Source: Ignavibacterium sp.
GTDB taxonomy: Bacteria > Bacteroidota > Ignavibacteria > Ignavibacteriales > Ignavibacteriaceae
Reading direction: 5' to 3'
NCBI GenBank assembly: GCA_018335755.1
Contig: JAGXRK010000063.1
Coordinates: 124,001-188,000, forward strand
DNA: 64,000 bases
In this document: positions 45,329-55,558 of the stretch, piece by piece
How positions within the stretch are numbered: position 1 is the first letter of the stretch
Layout: every line of letters starts with the position of its first letter
Program-made: the position numbers and the translations under genes
The notes under the pieces: generated by a model
Told to the model about the DNA's origin: nothing
The model's database searches: none
The model's input: the letters and a program-made list of their open reading frames with translations, nothing else

Positions 45329-48300
45329 ATGAATCAAATCAGACCGGAAGGCAGCGATCAAGTCAAAATGATCCGAAAAGAAAAAATTAAAAGTCAGGAA
45401 ATTTCTAATACTGATGTATTTAAATCCATTTCAGAATTAGAATCTTTAATTGACTCCTCCATCGATGTTATCTTTCGGATTTCTCCAACAGGTAAAATTA
45501 ATTTTATCAGTCCTGCCTGCAAAAATTTATTAGGATACAGTGCGGAAGAATTAAGCGGAGTTTCCTTCTCAAAGTTTATTCCTGAAAGAAAATTAAACGA
45601 ATATTTCAACCTGATCTCTGATCTGTTCCAGAAAAAAGAAGTGATAACTTTTCGCATTAACCTCATTGATTCTGAAAAAAATCAAATACCAGTTGAAATA
45701 ACAGGAAAAGTCGTTGAAGTTGACGGGGGAAAAATGGGGCAAGGAACGATTCGCGATATACGTAACAGAATTGAAGCTCAGAACAGAATAAGACAGTCAG
45801 AAAATATCTTTAAGGTAATCTGGAACAGCTCATTAGATGGTATGCGGCTGACCGACGATAAGGGCATCATTATTATGTGTAATGATTCGTTTGCAAGAAT
45901 GTTCAATAAATCTAAGATTGAAATAACAGGTAAACCGCTTTCTTCTATTTATGATTTTGAAACCGCAAGCAACGCAATTAAAAATTATATTGAAAATTTT
46001 ACAACCGGAAATGTTGAACCAAAAATAGATACACCCCTTAAACTCTGGAACGGACAGGTAATTCATTTTGAAATTACTAACACAATTATAGAAAGTATTG
46101 ACGACAAAAAGTTTCTACTCTCTATTTTCAGAGATGTAACTGACCGAAAAATCAATGAACTGCTGTTGACTAAAAAAGGAAACCTGCTTCAGGGAATAGC
46201 TAAAGCTACTAACGCTTTACTATCCTCGAACGACAATACGTTCGGTTTTAATAAAGCACTAAAAATTTTAGGCGAAACTGCTAAAGCAGACAGAGTTTAT
46301 ATTTATCAGCATAAAGTTGATAACTACACCAAGGAAATGTTTTTTACACCGTTATATGAATGGGTTACGCCGGGTACTGACACACAAATTGATGACCCTT
46401 CAATGCAAAAAATTTCATATTCCCGTTTTTCTGTTCTTAACATCTATGAAAAGTTTTTAACTTGTGAAACGTTAAGATATGTGATAAAAGATCTGCCTCA
46501 GGAACAACAAAAAGTTTTTATTGATAGAAATATAAAATCAATAATTCTTGTCCCTATTCTTGTCGATAATGCGTATTGGGGTTTTATCGGATTTGATGAA
46601 TGTCATTCTGATCGTTTATGGTCTGATGATGAAGAATCGCTTTTAAGTGCAATGGCTGGCACTATAGGTGCGGTTATAAAAAGAAATACTATAAATGACC
46701 AGTTAATTAAAAAGAATGAAGAACTAGACGATGCAATTAAAAAAGTTGAAAAAGCAGCAAAAGCAAAAAGTGAATTTCTTGCTTTAATGAGTCACGAAAT
46801 AAGGACACCAATGAACGGTGTGATTGGTATGACTGGTTTGCTGCTGGAAACTTTTCTAACTGATACGCAAAGGGAATACGCAAATACAATTCGGTTGAGT
46901 GGTGAACAGTTATTGGTTATAATAAATGACATCCTTGATTTCACTAAAATTGAATCTGAAAAACTCGAATTGGAAAATCACCCATTCGACCTCAGGGAAT
47001 GCATTGAAGATTCTCTCGACCTGATCGCTACAAAAGCCGCTGAAAAAAATATTGAATTAAGTTATAATATTGATTCCTCCACACCTCTCGCTATCATTGG
47101 TGATGTTACCCGATTGAGACAGGTATTAACCAATCTTCTGAGCAATGCAGTAAAATTTACAGAGATAGGAGAAGTAAGCATTAATATTTCATCAGAAATA
47201 ATAAAGGATAAACTGTACTCAATCAGAATTAGTGTTAATGATACTGGTATTGGAATTCCTGAGTCAAAGATGCACAAGTTGTTCCAGCCGTTTAGTCAGA
47301 TAGATTCTTCAACCACCAGAGGCTTTGGCGGAACTGGTCTGGGTTTGGTGATAAGTAAAAGACTAATTGAACTTATGGGTGGAAGCATTATTGTAAAAAG
47401 CAAGGAGGGATATGGTAGTAAATTTATTTTTGATATCAAAACTCAGGCTGTTTCATCAGATTTAAAGTTATACCGTTTTGAAGCTGCTGAAGAATTGAGT
47501 GGAAAAAGTGTTCTTCTTGTAAGTGATTCAGGAAGTTTTAACAGAATGATTTTTGCTTTAGTTCAAAGATGGAATATGATGCCGGTCCTTGCTAAAAATA
47601 TTGATCAGGCAATAAATGAAAATGGCAAACAATTAAATTTTAATATTATAATTATCAATCACTCAAAAGATGATTCGATAGAATTCATACTCAAAAAAAT
47701 TGGTCATCACGTTAAACCTGAAAACGCTTCAGTACTTATTCTTTCCAGGCTCGGTGAGAAGTTAGACCTTTCTTCAATGGATTTAACCTTTAAGCTCAGA
47801 CAAATTAATAAACCACTGAAGCGAAAAAATTTACATTCTACAATTCTGGATCTTTTAAAAGCGGACAAAGCCAAAAGAAAAGACATTTCCGATATTACTA
47901 AACAAAAAAATGAAGAGGTAAACAGACAATTTAAAATACTGCTTGTGGAGGATAACCCAATCAATCAAATGGTTGCCACAAGAATGTTAACCCGGCTGGG
48001 TTACCATCCTGATTTAGCTACTAACGGGAAAGAAGCTGTGGATGCTGTTATTAATTCGCACTATGATATTATTCTGATGGATATTCTTATGCCTGAGCTT
48101 GATGGCGTAGAAGCATCAAAAATAATAAGGCGTGAAATCCCTGCTGAAGATGTTCCGGTATTAATTGCAATGACAGCCAATGCAATGTCCGGTGACCGTG
48201 AAAATTATATACAGGCTGGAATGGATGATTATATCAGCAAACCTGTGTCAATAGAGACTCTTCAGCAGGTACTGGATAAATGGAAAGAAAATCTGAATCT

Positions 48301-48721
48301 TAAGAGTAGAAGTTCAATCAGAAAATCAATACCCGAAAACTTTGAATTCGCACTTCTAAAGGAAGAATCAATAAGCTTTCTGAATGATATAAAGTCAAAA
48401 GATGATATTCGTTTTTTCATAGAAATGATAGACGTTTATTTAATTGATATTCCCAGAACAATAACAAAAATAAAACAAGCAGCAACTCAGAAAAATTTTG
48501 ATTACTTAAAGTTTTATGTGCATAAGCTAAAAGGAAGTGCATTAACTCTTGGTGTTTTACCTACTGCGGAAATTTGCAATCAGCTTGAAGATTGTATTAG
48601 TAACAGGAGTATAAATGAAGAATCAAATTATCTGATAAATAAACTGATAGAGCAGGAAAACACAATCTCAGAAGAACTAATACTTATTAAAGAAAAGTAT
48701 ATTAATAATCTTAACACCTGA
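45329..48721 (+). CDS. Hybrid sensor histidine kinase (PAS-PAS-GAF-HisKA-HATPase-REC-REC-Hpt)
   Basis: This 1130-residue cytosolic kinase has no transmembrane segment. In order: PAS at about 35-155 ([20 protein letters not shown]), a second PAS at about 160-280, a GAF-like domain at about 285-450, HisKA with the phospho-His in [12 protein letters not shown] (about 488), HATPase_c at about 590-707 ([28 protein letters not shown]), a receiver-like domain at about 720-840 that lacks the usual acidic pocket ([11 protein letters not shown]), an intact receiver at about 865-985 (LLVEDNPIN, phospho-Asp in [13 protein letters not shown]), and a C-terminal Hpt domain with [12 protein letters not shown] (His about 1063). 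It can run a full intramolecular phosphorelay. I chose ATG 45329 over the TTG at 45317. It is divergent from the citrate cluster, so it may regulate it; that is only positional inference. Confidence 0.94.
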   Translation: MNQIRPEGSDQVKMIRKEKIKSQEISNTDVFKSISELESLIDSSIDVIFRISPTGKINFISPACKNLLGYSAEELSGVSFSKFIPERKLNEYFNLISDLFQKKEVITFRINLIDSEKNQIPVEITGKVVEVDGGKMGQGTIRDIRNRIEAQNRIRQSENIFKVIWNSSLDGMRLTDDKGIIIMCNDSFARMFNKSKIEITGKPLSSIYDFETASNAIKNYIENFTTGNVEPKIDTPLKLWNGQVIHFEITNTIIESIDDKKFLLSIFRDVTDRKINELLLTKKGNLLQGIAKATNALLSSNDNTFGFNKALKILGETAKADRVYIYQHKVDNYTKEMFFTPLYEWVTPGTDTQIDDPSMQKISYSRFSVLNIYEKFLTCETLRYVIKDLPQEQQKVFIDRNIKSIILVPILVDNAYWGFIGFDECHSDRLWSDDEESLLSAMAGTIGAVIKRNTINDQLIKKNEELDDAIKKVEKAAKAKSEFLALMSHEIRTPMNGVIGMTGLLLETFLTDTQREYANTIRLSGEQLLVIINDILDFTKIESEKLELENHPFDLRECIEDSLDLIATKAAEKNIELSYNIDSSTPLAIIGDVTRLRQVLTNLLSNAVKFTEIGEVSINISSEIIKDKLYSIRISVNDTGIGIPESKMHKLFQPFSQIDSSTTRGFGGTGLGLVISKRLIELMGGSIIVKSKEGYGSKFIFDIKTQAVSSDLKLYRFEAAEELSGKSVLLVSDSGSFNRMIFALVQRWNMMPVLAKNIDQAINENGKQLNFNIIIINHSKDDSIEFILKKIGHHVKPENASVLILSRLGEKLDLSSMDLTFKLRQINKPLKRKNLHSTILDLLKADKAKRKDISDITKQKNEEVNRQFKILLVEDNPINQMVATRMLTRLGYHPDLATNGKEAVDAVINSHYDIILMDILMPELDGVEASKIIRREIPAEDVPVLIAMTANAMSGDRENYIQAGMDDYISKPVSIETLQQVLDKWKENLNLKSRSSIRKSIPENFEFALLKEESISFLNDIKSKDDIRFFIEMIDVYLIDIPRTITKIKQAATQKNFDYLKFYVHKLKGSALTLGVLPTAEICNQLEDCISNRSINEESNYLINKLIEQENTISEELILIKEKYINNLNT

Positions 48722-48744
48722 ATATTTTTCCTCTTAACTTTCTA

Positions 48745-49734
48745 ATGAATAAATCCGCAAAAAATCGTGCCCGATTAAACAGAACAGTTAATCTCAGCAC
48801 TTCTGAAAAAAAAATACTTAAGAAAGAATTAATTCAATTAAATGATATTGCCTCACTTAATGATATAACCAATAGAGTGATCAATCAGGATTTATATTCA
48901 GCTCTTAAGTATCTGCCTGAAAAATTTGTTGATCTGCTCTTTATTGATCCTCCTTATAACCTTTCAAAAAATTTCAATGGACTCAACTTCAAAAAAATGA
49001 AATTGGCAGAGTATGAAGAGTGGATTGAAAGCTGGTTAACCGGTTTATTAAAAGTATTGAAAAAAGATGCATCCATTTATTTTTGCTGCGACTGGCAAAG
49101 TTCAACATCTGCAGCAAAGGTGTTGAGTAAATTTTTTACTATCAGAAACCGGATAACATGGGAAAGAGAAAAAGGAAGAGGGGCAAAAACAAATTGGAAA
49201 AATTCATCGGAGGATATTTGGTTTTGCACAGTTTCAGATAAATATAAATTTAATGTTAACAATGTAAAACTTAGACGAAACATAATTGCGCCTTATAAAA
49301 TTGATGGAAAACCTAAAGACTGGAATGAAAGCGATGGAGTAAAATTCAGAGATACATTTCCATCTAATATCTGGACAGATATTACTATACCCTTCTGGTC
49401 AATGCCTGAAAATACAGACCATCCAACACAGAAACCGGAAAAGCTTTTAGCTAAAATCATTCTTGCTGGTTCTGATCAGGGTGATGTTGTTTTCGATCCT
49501 TTTATGGGATCAGGTACAACTGCTGTAACCGCACAAAAGCTAAACAGGAAGTTTTGCGGAATTGAAATAAATGAAGATTACTGCTGTCTTGCTGTTAAAA
49601 GACTTAAAGCAGCACTTAGTGATACAAGCATTCAAGGTTATAATGATGGAGTGTTCTGGGAAAGAAATTCATTTAAGAATCAAAAACAGAAAGCAGAGAC
49701 GCAAAAAATTACGCCTCCGCCCTTCATCGAATAG
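48745..49734 (+). CDS. Orphan site-specific DNA methyltransferase (beta-class, N6-adenine type)
   Basis: The 329-residue enzyme has the catalytic motif IV DPPYN (about 68-72) before the SAM-binding motif I FDPFMGSGTTAV (about 252-263), which is the beta-class order. DPPY indicates N6-adenine or, less often, N4-cytosine methylation. The C-terminal part (WSMPENTDHPTQKPEKLL, GIEINEDYC, IQGYNDGVFWERN) resembles, from memory, methyltransferases of the MboII (GAAGA) type; the recognition site is therefore a weak guess. No restriction endonuclease or specificity subunit is adjacent: it starts 23 bases after the hybrid kinase on the same strand and converges on acetyl-CoA synthetase with one base between. 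It may be regulatory or a remnant of a restriction system. Confidence 0.9.
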   Translation: MNKSAKNRARLNRTVNLSTSEKKILKKELIQLNDIASLNDITNRVINQDLYSALKYLPEKFVDLLFIDPPYNLSKNFNGLNFKKMKLAEYEEWIESWLTGLLKVLKKDASIYFCCDWQSSTSAAKVLSKFFTIRNRITWEREKGRGAKTNWKNSSEDIWFCTVSDKYKFNVNNVKLRRNIIAPYKIDGKPKDWNESDGVKFRDTFPSNIWTDITIPFWSMPENTDHPTQKPEKLLAKIILAGSDQGDVVFDPFMGSGTTAVTAQKLNRKFCGIEINEDYCCLAVKRLKAALSDTSIQGYNDGVFWERNSFKNQKQKAETQKITPPPFIE

Positions 49735-49735
49735 T

Positions 49736-51625
49736 TTATTCTTCTAATGTTGAAAGATTACCGGGATCCTGACCTAATGCACGTGCCTTTAAGACCCTTC
49801 TCATAATCTTACCACTTCTGGTTTTAGGTAATTGATCTACAACCTCAACTTGTTCAGGTTTGGCAATCGGTCCAACTTCATGACCAACGTGTAATCTTAG
49901 TTCTTCCAGAAGTTTATCAGTTTTTTCATAACCGCTTCTTAAAATTACATAACTATAGATTGCGTTACCTTTAACTTCGTGAGGGAGTCCAATAGCAGCA
50001 GCTTCAGCCACAGCCGGGTGACTTACCAGTGCGCTCTCAATTTCAGCAGTACCTAACCTATAACCGGAAACTTTAATAACATCATCAACTCTTCCAATTA
50101 TCCAGAAATATCCGTCTTCATCTTTCCTGGCAGAATCGCCGGTCATATACATTCCAGGATATTTACTCCAATATTGGTTTACATATCTATCCGGATCATT
50201 CCAAATTGTTCTGAGCATTGAGGGCCAGGGAGTTTTTATAACAAGATACCCTTCTTCATTTGGTTTGACAGAATTACCTGCTTCATCCACAACATCAGCA
50301 ACAATACCGGGAAAAGGTTTGGTACCAGACCCCGGTTTTAATGGCGTGCAAGGCATAGGTGTAATCATAAACATTCCTGTTTCTGTCTGCCACCAGGTAT
50401 CCATTATCGGACATTGCTCTTTACCAATTACCTTATAATACCATCTCCAAGCTTCGGGATTAATTGGTTCACCCACGCTGCCAAGTAATCTTAAAGAAGA
50501 AAGATCATACCTGTTGGGCCAGGCATCACCGAATCTCATCAATCCTCTTATTGCTGTGGGAGCTGTATACAAAATGTTTATTCCATACTTTTCAATCATC
50601 TGCCACCAGCGATGCGGATACGGATAAGTAGGCGCACCCTCATATAAAAATGAGGTAGCTCCATTAAGTAATGGTCCGTAAACAATATAACTATGACCGG
50701 TTATCCAGCCCGGATCAGCGGCACACCAATACCTATCTTCTTCATGGATATCAAAAACATATTTAAGCGTTGTGTAAGTTCCTACCATATAACCGCCGTG
50801 TGTGTGCAAGATTGCTTTGGGTTTTCCGGTTGTTCCTGAAGTGTAAAGCATGAATAAAGGATCTTCAGCATCAACAACTTCCAGGCAATCTGAGTTATTG
50901 GCAATAGGAAGATTCATCAGCTCATGATACCACATATCTCTTCCGGATTCCATGTTTATCTGGTGTCCGGTTCTTTTTACAACGAGTACGCTTTCGACTG
51001 TAGCTGCTCTTTGAAGGGCTTCATCTGCTATATTTTTCAGCTCAATAATTTTTCCTCGTTGCCATGCGCCATCGGCAACAATTAAAACTTTGGATTGACT
51101 GTCCTCTAATCTTTCGTGCAAAGCTTCAACTGAAAATCCGCCGTAAACTACCGAGTGAATTGCGCCAATTCTTGCACAGGCAAGCATACCAATAACAAGT
51201 TCAGGAATTCTTCCCATATACAGAGTTACACGATCGCCTTTTTTAACACCAAGACTTTTCAGAATATTAGCAAATTTGCAGGTTTCTCTATGGAGAGCAA
51301 AATAAGAGAAAGAATGAAATTCGCCCTTCTCTCCTTCCCAAATTAAAGCTAACTTGTTTCTTCTGGGAGTCTGGCAATGAACATCAAGACAGTTATATGC
51401 AATATTGGTTTTTGCACCAACAAACCATTTGTAAAATGGTTTATTAGAATCGTCAAGTACCTGCGACCATTTTTTATGCCAGAAAAGATTTTTTGCTTCA
51501 GATGCCCAGAATGCCTCTATGTCTTCAGATGCTGATTCATATAGTTTTTCACACCTGGCATTTGCATATTTAACTACATCTTTGGGAGGGAAGTACACTT
51601 CACCGGTTAGTTTTTTTTCTGACAT
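49736..51625 (-). CDS. acs: Acetyl-CoA synthetase (AMP-forming)
   Basis: The 629-residue enzyme activates acetate to acetyl-CoA through acetyl-AMP. It has the Acs N-terminal FWASEAKNLFWHKKWSQVLD, the adenylate-forming P-loop-like YTSGTTGKPKAILHTHGGY (about 263), DTWWQTETGMFMITP, the hinge region WIIGRVDDVIKVSGYRLGTAEIE and the C-terminal catalytic Lys in KTRSGKIMRRVLKA (about 605). The length matches the family. It could reclaim the acetate released by the citrate lyase encoded on the same strand from 34.8 kb. It lies about 135 bases downstream of pckA behind that gene's terminator, so it probably has its own promoter. Confidence 0.96.
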   Translation of the reverse strand: MSEKKLTGEVYFPPKDVVKYANARCEKLYESASEDIEAFWASEAKNLFWHKKWSQVLDDSNKPFYKWFVGAKTNIAYNCLDVHCQTPRRNKLALIWEGEKGEFHSFSYFALHRETCKFANILKSLGVKKGDRVTLYMGRIPELVIGMLACARIGAIHSVVYGGFSVEALHERLEDSQSKVLIVADGAWQRGKIIELKNIADEALQRAATVESVLVVKRTGHQINMESGRDMWYHELMNLPIANNSDCLEVVDAEDPLFMLYTSGTTGKPKAILHTHGGYMVGTYTTLKYVFDIHEEDRYWCAADPGWITGHSYIVYGPLLNGATSFLYEGAPTYPYPHRWWQMIEKYGINILYTAPTAIRGLMRFGDAWPNRYDLSSLRLLGSVGEPINPEAWRWYYKVIGKEQCPIMDTWWQTETGMFMITPMPCTPLKPGSGTKPFPGIVADVVDEAGNSVKPNEEGYLVIKTPWPSMLRTIWNDPDRYVNQYWSKYPGMYMTGDSARKDEDGYFWIIGRVDDVIKVSGYRLGTAEIESALVSHPAVAEAAAIGLPHEVKGNAIYSYVILRSGYEKTDKLLEELRLHVGHEVGPIAKPEQVEVVDQLPKTRSGKIMRRVLKARALGQDPGNLSTLEE

Positions 51626-51722
51626 AAAATTTCTCCATTAGTTTAAATGACACAAAGATTTGAAAATTATATGCTTAATAATAGTGAAGTTAAAAGAAGA
51701 TTGGATGATAATCAATAAAAGA

Positions 51723-51746
51723 ATGCCGGTTAATTTAAACCGGCAT
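51723..51746 (-). terminator. Rho-independent terminator after pckA
   Basis: ATGCCGGTT (51723-51731) and AACCGGCAT (51738-51746) form a perfect 9-bp stem with a six-base AT loop. On the minus strand it follows the pckA stop codon by 14 bases and leads into TTCTTTTATTG, a T-rich tract. Confidence 0.85.
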
Positions 51747-51760
51747 AATAAAATCCATTA

Positions 51761-53362
51761 TCAGAACTTATTAGGCCCTGCATTTTTTATTTTCGGCTCT
51801 GTTTCATTTGCGTATTGTTCAAAGTTTTCATTAAACATATTGGCAAGTCTTTTTGCCTGGGCATCGTATGCCTCCTTATCTTCCCATGTATTTCTTGGAT
51901 TCAGAACTTCTTCAGGTACACCTGGACAGGTTTTAGGCACTTGTAAATTGAAGAATGAATCAGTATGATAATCAACCTTATCAAGGTTGCCTTGCAAAGC
52001 CGCAGTTAACATTGCTCGTGTATATTTTATCTTCATCCTGCTGCCAACTCCGTAAGGACCTCCCGTCCAGCCAGTATTAACCAGCCAGCAATTAGCTTTA
52101 TGTTCATTAATTTTTTCACCTAGAAGTTTTGCATAAATACCTGGATGGAGAGCCATAAAAGGGGCACCGAAACACGTGCTGAATGTAGCTTTTGGTTCAG
52201 TGACACCTTTTTCTGTTCCTGCAACCTTTGCAGTATAGCCAGAAATAAAGTGGTACATCGCCTGTTCAGCAGATAATTTAGCAATCGGTGGGAGTGCACC
52301 GAATGCATCAGCTGTAAGCATTACAATATTTTTGGGATGCCCGGCCATACCTTCCTCAACAATATTAGGAAGATGTGTGAGAGGGTAAGCGGCACGTGTA
52401 TTTTCTGTGAATGTATCATCATCAAGATCAAGCAATCTGCTGTGAGAATCAATCTGTACGTTTTCAAGTATAGTTCCAAATTTTCTTGTACATTCATATA
52501 TATCGGGTTCAGCTTCTTTTGAAAGTCTTATAACTTTAGCATAGCATCCACCTTCGTAATTAAATACACCATTTTCACTCCAGCCATGTTCATCATCACC
52601 AATCAAACTTCTGTTTGGATCAGCAGACAACGTGGTTTTCCCAGTACCGCTTAACCCAAAAAATAACGCAACATCACCTTCTTTTCCAACATTTGCAGAA
52701 CAATGCATAGACATTACACTTTGAAGCGGCATCAAATAATTCATAATTGTAAAAATAGATTTCTTAATTTCACCCGCATAGCTCGTCCCGCCGATAAGAA
52801 CAAGTTTTTTACCAAAGTTAACCACTACAAATACTTCTGAATTAGTACAATCTACATCTTTGTCAGCGTGGAAATTTGGCATATGTATAATTGTAAAATC
52901 GGTTTTATGCTTATCCAATTCCTCCGGGGTTTTATATCTGCGAAACATATTTCTGGCGAACAGTGTATGCCAGGCATTTTCAGATACAACCCTTACGCCT
53001 AATTTATAGTTGGGGTCAGCACTTACATAGCAATCTTCAACATAAAGATCTTTACCCTGAATATACGCTTTCATTTTGGAGTATAATCTTTCAAAACAGT
53101 CTTCTGCTATTCCTCTATTTACCTTACCCCACCATATATTGTTTTCACTTGAGGATTCGCGTACAAAAAATTTGTCGTTAGGACTTCTGCCGGTATGGTA
53201 ACCGGTTCTGACGACAAGTGGTCCAAGGTGAGCAATCAGACCTTCTCTCCTTCTGATAACCTGTTCATATAATGCAGGTGTTCCGTAATTGTAGAAAACT
53301 TCCCTTATGTTACGGATACCCAATGCTTGCAACTCTTTTATTACATTATCTTTTAATATCAT
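51761..53362 (-). CDS. pckA: Phosphoenolpyruvate carboxykinase (ATP)
   Basis: The 533-residue enzyme converts oxaloacetate and ATP to PEP, CO2 and ADP. Diagnostic parts are the substrate-site [37 protein letters not shown] (catalytic Lys), the P-loop [13 protein letters not shown] (about 237), the metal-binding GDDEHGW and the adenine-binding [21 protein letters not shown]. The ATG at 53362 has an SD-like GGAG. It is flanked by its own terminator and opposite the response-regulator kinase gene (divergent). With citrate lyase and acetyl-CoA synthetase it gives a route from citrate to PEP and acetyl-CoA. Confidence 0.97.
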   Translation of the reverse strand: MILKDNVIKELQALGIRNIREVFYNYGTPALYEQVIRRREGLIAHLGPLVVRTGYHTGRSPNDKFFVRESSSENNIWWGKVNRGIAEDCFERLYSKMKAYIQGKDLYVEDCYVSADPNYKLGVRVVSENAWHTLFARNMFRRYKTPEELDKHKTDFTIIHMPNFHADKDVDCTNSEVFVVVNFGKKLVLIGGTSYAGEIKKSIFTIMNYLMPLQSVMSMHCSANVGKEGDVALFFGLSGTGKTTLSADPNRSLIGDDEHGWSENGVFNYEGGCYAKVIRLSKEAEPDIYECTRKFGTILENVQIDSHSRLLDLDDDTFTENTRAAYPLTHLPNIVEEGMAGHPKNIVMLTADAFGALPPIAKLSAEQAMYHFISGYTAKVAGTEKGVTEPKATFSTCFGAPFMALHPGIYAKLLGEKINEHKANCWLVNTGWTGGPYGVGSRMKIKYTRAMLTAALQGNLDKVDYHTDSFFNLQVPKTCPGVPEEVLNPRNTWEDKEAYDAQAKRLANMFNENFEQYANETEPKIKNAGPNKF

Positions 53363-53553
53363 ATCAACTCCGTTTAATATTAGTAATTCATTAAAATCTT
53401 TATCTAATAATGAATATTGTATAATTTTTTAACTTTAATTGCAATATAATGATTCTTCAAAGCCTACTTCAAATAATATTTTATTCAGGTATGGCGTTTC
53501 TTTTAAACAATATTGTTTTATATTATGCCATAACATTTGTAAGAACTAACCAA

Positions 53554-54660
53554 TTGAGCAGAATTTTAATAATAGAAGATGAAGAACATCTCAGGGAATC
53601 AATAGCTGAATTTCTTGAGTATGAAGGATTTAAATGCCTGCAGGCACCTGACGGCATTGAAGGTATTGAAATTGCCCGCGCAGAAATGCCTGATATGATT
53701 ATTTGCGATATCAGAATGCCCGGATTAAATGGGCACGAAGTACTTAAAGAATTACGACGTGATTCCAGAACATCGTCAATCCCATTTATTTTTCTAACTG
53801 CTCTAATCGATAAATCCGACTTACGCCAGGGAATGAATCTTGGCGCAGATGATTACCTGACAAAGCCATTTCTGAATGAAGATCTTCTATCAGCAATTAA
53901 AACAAGATTAGATAAAAGCTCTGAGATATTGAATCGCTTTAATGACTTACGTAAGAGTATAGCTCATAAACTGCCGCACGAACTTCGCACACCAATTGTT
54001 TCCATTATCGGATATTCCCAGTTACTTATTGACAGGTATAAAGATGAAAATGATCCTACACTTTTAGAATATTCTAAAGCAATTTATGATGCTGGTATAA
54101 GATTGAATAAGATGATTCAGAACTTTTTACTCTTTACCAAATTGAAATTAGCTTCTGCTGCACCAAAATTTAAAGATGATTTTTATGCTGAACCTACATT
54201 ATTATCAGCCTCTCTTATTAAATCTATTGCTGAAAATATTGCATTAAGATACGGAAGAGTAAATGACCTTTCTTTCAAAGGTACAGATGGTGTAATAAAA
54301 ATTTCACTTAATGAATTCAATATCATTTTAGAGGAATTGATTGATAATGCGTTTAAGTTCTCCGCTGTCAAGGATAAGGTAGAGATTGAATCCATAAAAA
54401 CCAGCAAGAATTACACAATAAGAATAAAAAATTACGGCAGAGGAATGTCCGAAGATCAGATAAAAAGTATTGACGCTTATGTACAATTTGACCGGGAACA
54501 GTATGAGCAGCAAGGTATTGGGCTGGGACTTACTATTTCATCGAAGCTCGTAGAAGCATATGGTGGTAACTTCAAAATAAATAGTAAACAGGATGAATTT
54601 ACAGAGATTATACTGGAATTTGCATCTGTTGATTTGAAGGATGGATTAAACTTCCAATAA
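53554..54660 (+). CDS. Response regulator-histidine kinase (REC-HisKA-HATPase)
   Basis: The protein starts with a receiver domain (residues 1-120: RILIIEDEEHLRES, phospho-Asp in IICDIRMPGLNG, Lys in YLTKPFLNED), followed by HisKA with the His in HKLPHELRTPIV (about 140) and a HATPase_c domain (about 250-365: IDNAFKFS, NYGRGMS, GIGLGLTISSKL). It is soluble and takes its input through the receiver. The frame is open from an ATG at 53449, which would add a 35-residue hydrophobic extension, and an ATG at 53491; I chose TTG 53554 because it puts the receiver at the N-terminus, but a TATAAT box at about 53418 keeps the longer start possible. Its last 15 bases overlap the convergent bshB1 gene. Confidence 0.82.
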   Translation: MSRILIIEDEEHLRESIAEFLEYEGFKCLQAPDGIEGIEIARAEMPDMIICDIRMPGLNGHEVLKELRRDSRTSSIPFIFLTALIDKSDLRQGMNLGADDYLTKPFLNEDLLSAIKTRLDKSSEILNRFNDLRKSIAHKLPHELRTPIVSIIGYSQLLIDRYKDENDPTLLEYSKAIYDAGIRLNKMIQNFLLFTKLKLASAAPKFKDDFYAEPTLLSASLIKSIAENIALRYGRVNDLSFKGTDGVIKISLNEFNIILEELIDNAFKFSAVKDKVEIESIKTSKNYTIRIKNYGRGMSEDQIKSIDAYVQFDREQYEQQGIGLGLTISSKLVEAYGGNFKINSKQDEFTEIILEFASVDLKDGLNFQ

Positions 54661-55365
54661 ACTTTCAAGATTCAATTCAATTTCTTCCTCGCAGAAAAAT
54701 GCCTCTCCATAAATTTTACCAATCTTAAATCCATTTGAAACCGCCCTTGATTTAATATAACTTAAAAATTCAGGCCGGCTAATAAATGTTTCAGGTTCAA
54801 GACTTTTTGGGTTATGAAACTGCGTAGCGTAGCATTGTATCGCTTTCATTTTCAAATCGAATGTTCTGCTTATATCTACTATAAATGAAGGTTTAAAGGT
54901 ATAGGTTTGCATATAGTAAAATAACTTCTTCGGACGGTAGGGATGTTGTGGAACTTCCTTATTAAAAGTCTTAATTTTCTGAAGTCCGGAATAGAACATA
55001 GCTCTTTTAATAAGAATACTTGTATCAATATGATCGGGATGTCTATCATTAAAATACGGAGCAAAAACAATTTTGGGTTTGTACTTACGAATTGTCATTA
55101 TCACATTGATCAGGTTTTCCTGATTGACAGTAATATTTCCATCGGGCATGTAAAGATTTTCACGAAACGCAGTTTTTAATATTATTGCAGCTTCAAAAGC
55201 TTCCTTCTGTCTGATATCTGCACTGCCTCGCGTACCTAATTCTCCACGAGTTAGATCAATAATTCCTACTTTATAATCACTTAAGGTTAACTTTGCAATT
55301 GTGCCCCCCATTGCCAGTTCTGCATCATCAGGATGAGCTGCAAATACCAGTACATCTGTATTCAT
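54646..55365 (-). CDS. bshB1: Bacillithiol biosynthesis deacetylase BshB1 (PIG-L family)
   Basis: The 239-residue enzyme is a zinc-dependent PIG-L deacetylase: AAHPDDAELAMGG (about 9-21) and RHPDHIDTS (His about 111) provide the metal ligands. The strings DLTRGELGTRG, DGNITV and YYMQTYTFKPSFIVDIS are characteristic of BshB1, which removes acetyl from GlcNAc-malate to give GlcN-malate in bacillithiol synthesis. Bacillithiol is known in Bacteroidota as well as Firmicutes, which fits the lineage. BshA and BshC are not in the window. The 3' end overlaps that of the kinase gene by 15 bases. Confidence 0.9.
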   Translation of the reverse strand: MNTDVLVFAAHPDDAELAMGGTIAKLTLSDYKVGIIDLTRGELGTRGSADIRQKEAFEAAIILKTAFRENLYMPDGNITVNQENLINVIMTIRKYKPKIVFAPYFNDRHPDHIDTSILIKRAMFYSGLQKIKTFNKEVPQHPYRPKKLFYYMQTYTFKPSFIVDISRTFDLKMKAIQCYATQFHNPKSLEPETFISRPEFLSYIKSRAVSNGFKIGKIYGEAFFCEEEIELNLESLLEV

Positions 55366-55558
55366 TATTACCGTTTTATTATTTGAAATTTTTCTTAAGC
55401 GAACATAAACAAATTTTAATTGCCCTTCAATAATATCTCCTCCATTTACCCCTCCATTTGATATTAATTCTGCTAATTTGATTTATAAGCAGATATATTT
55501 ATCTTAGATGCATAATTCATAATCAACAACCATTAATATTAGTCAAGAGGTAGCGGGA

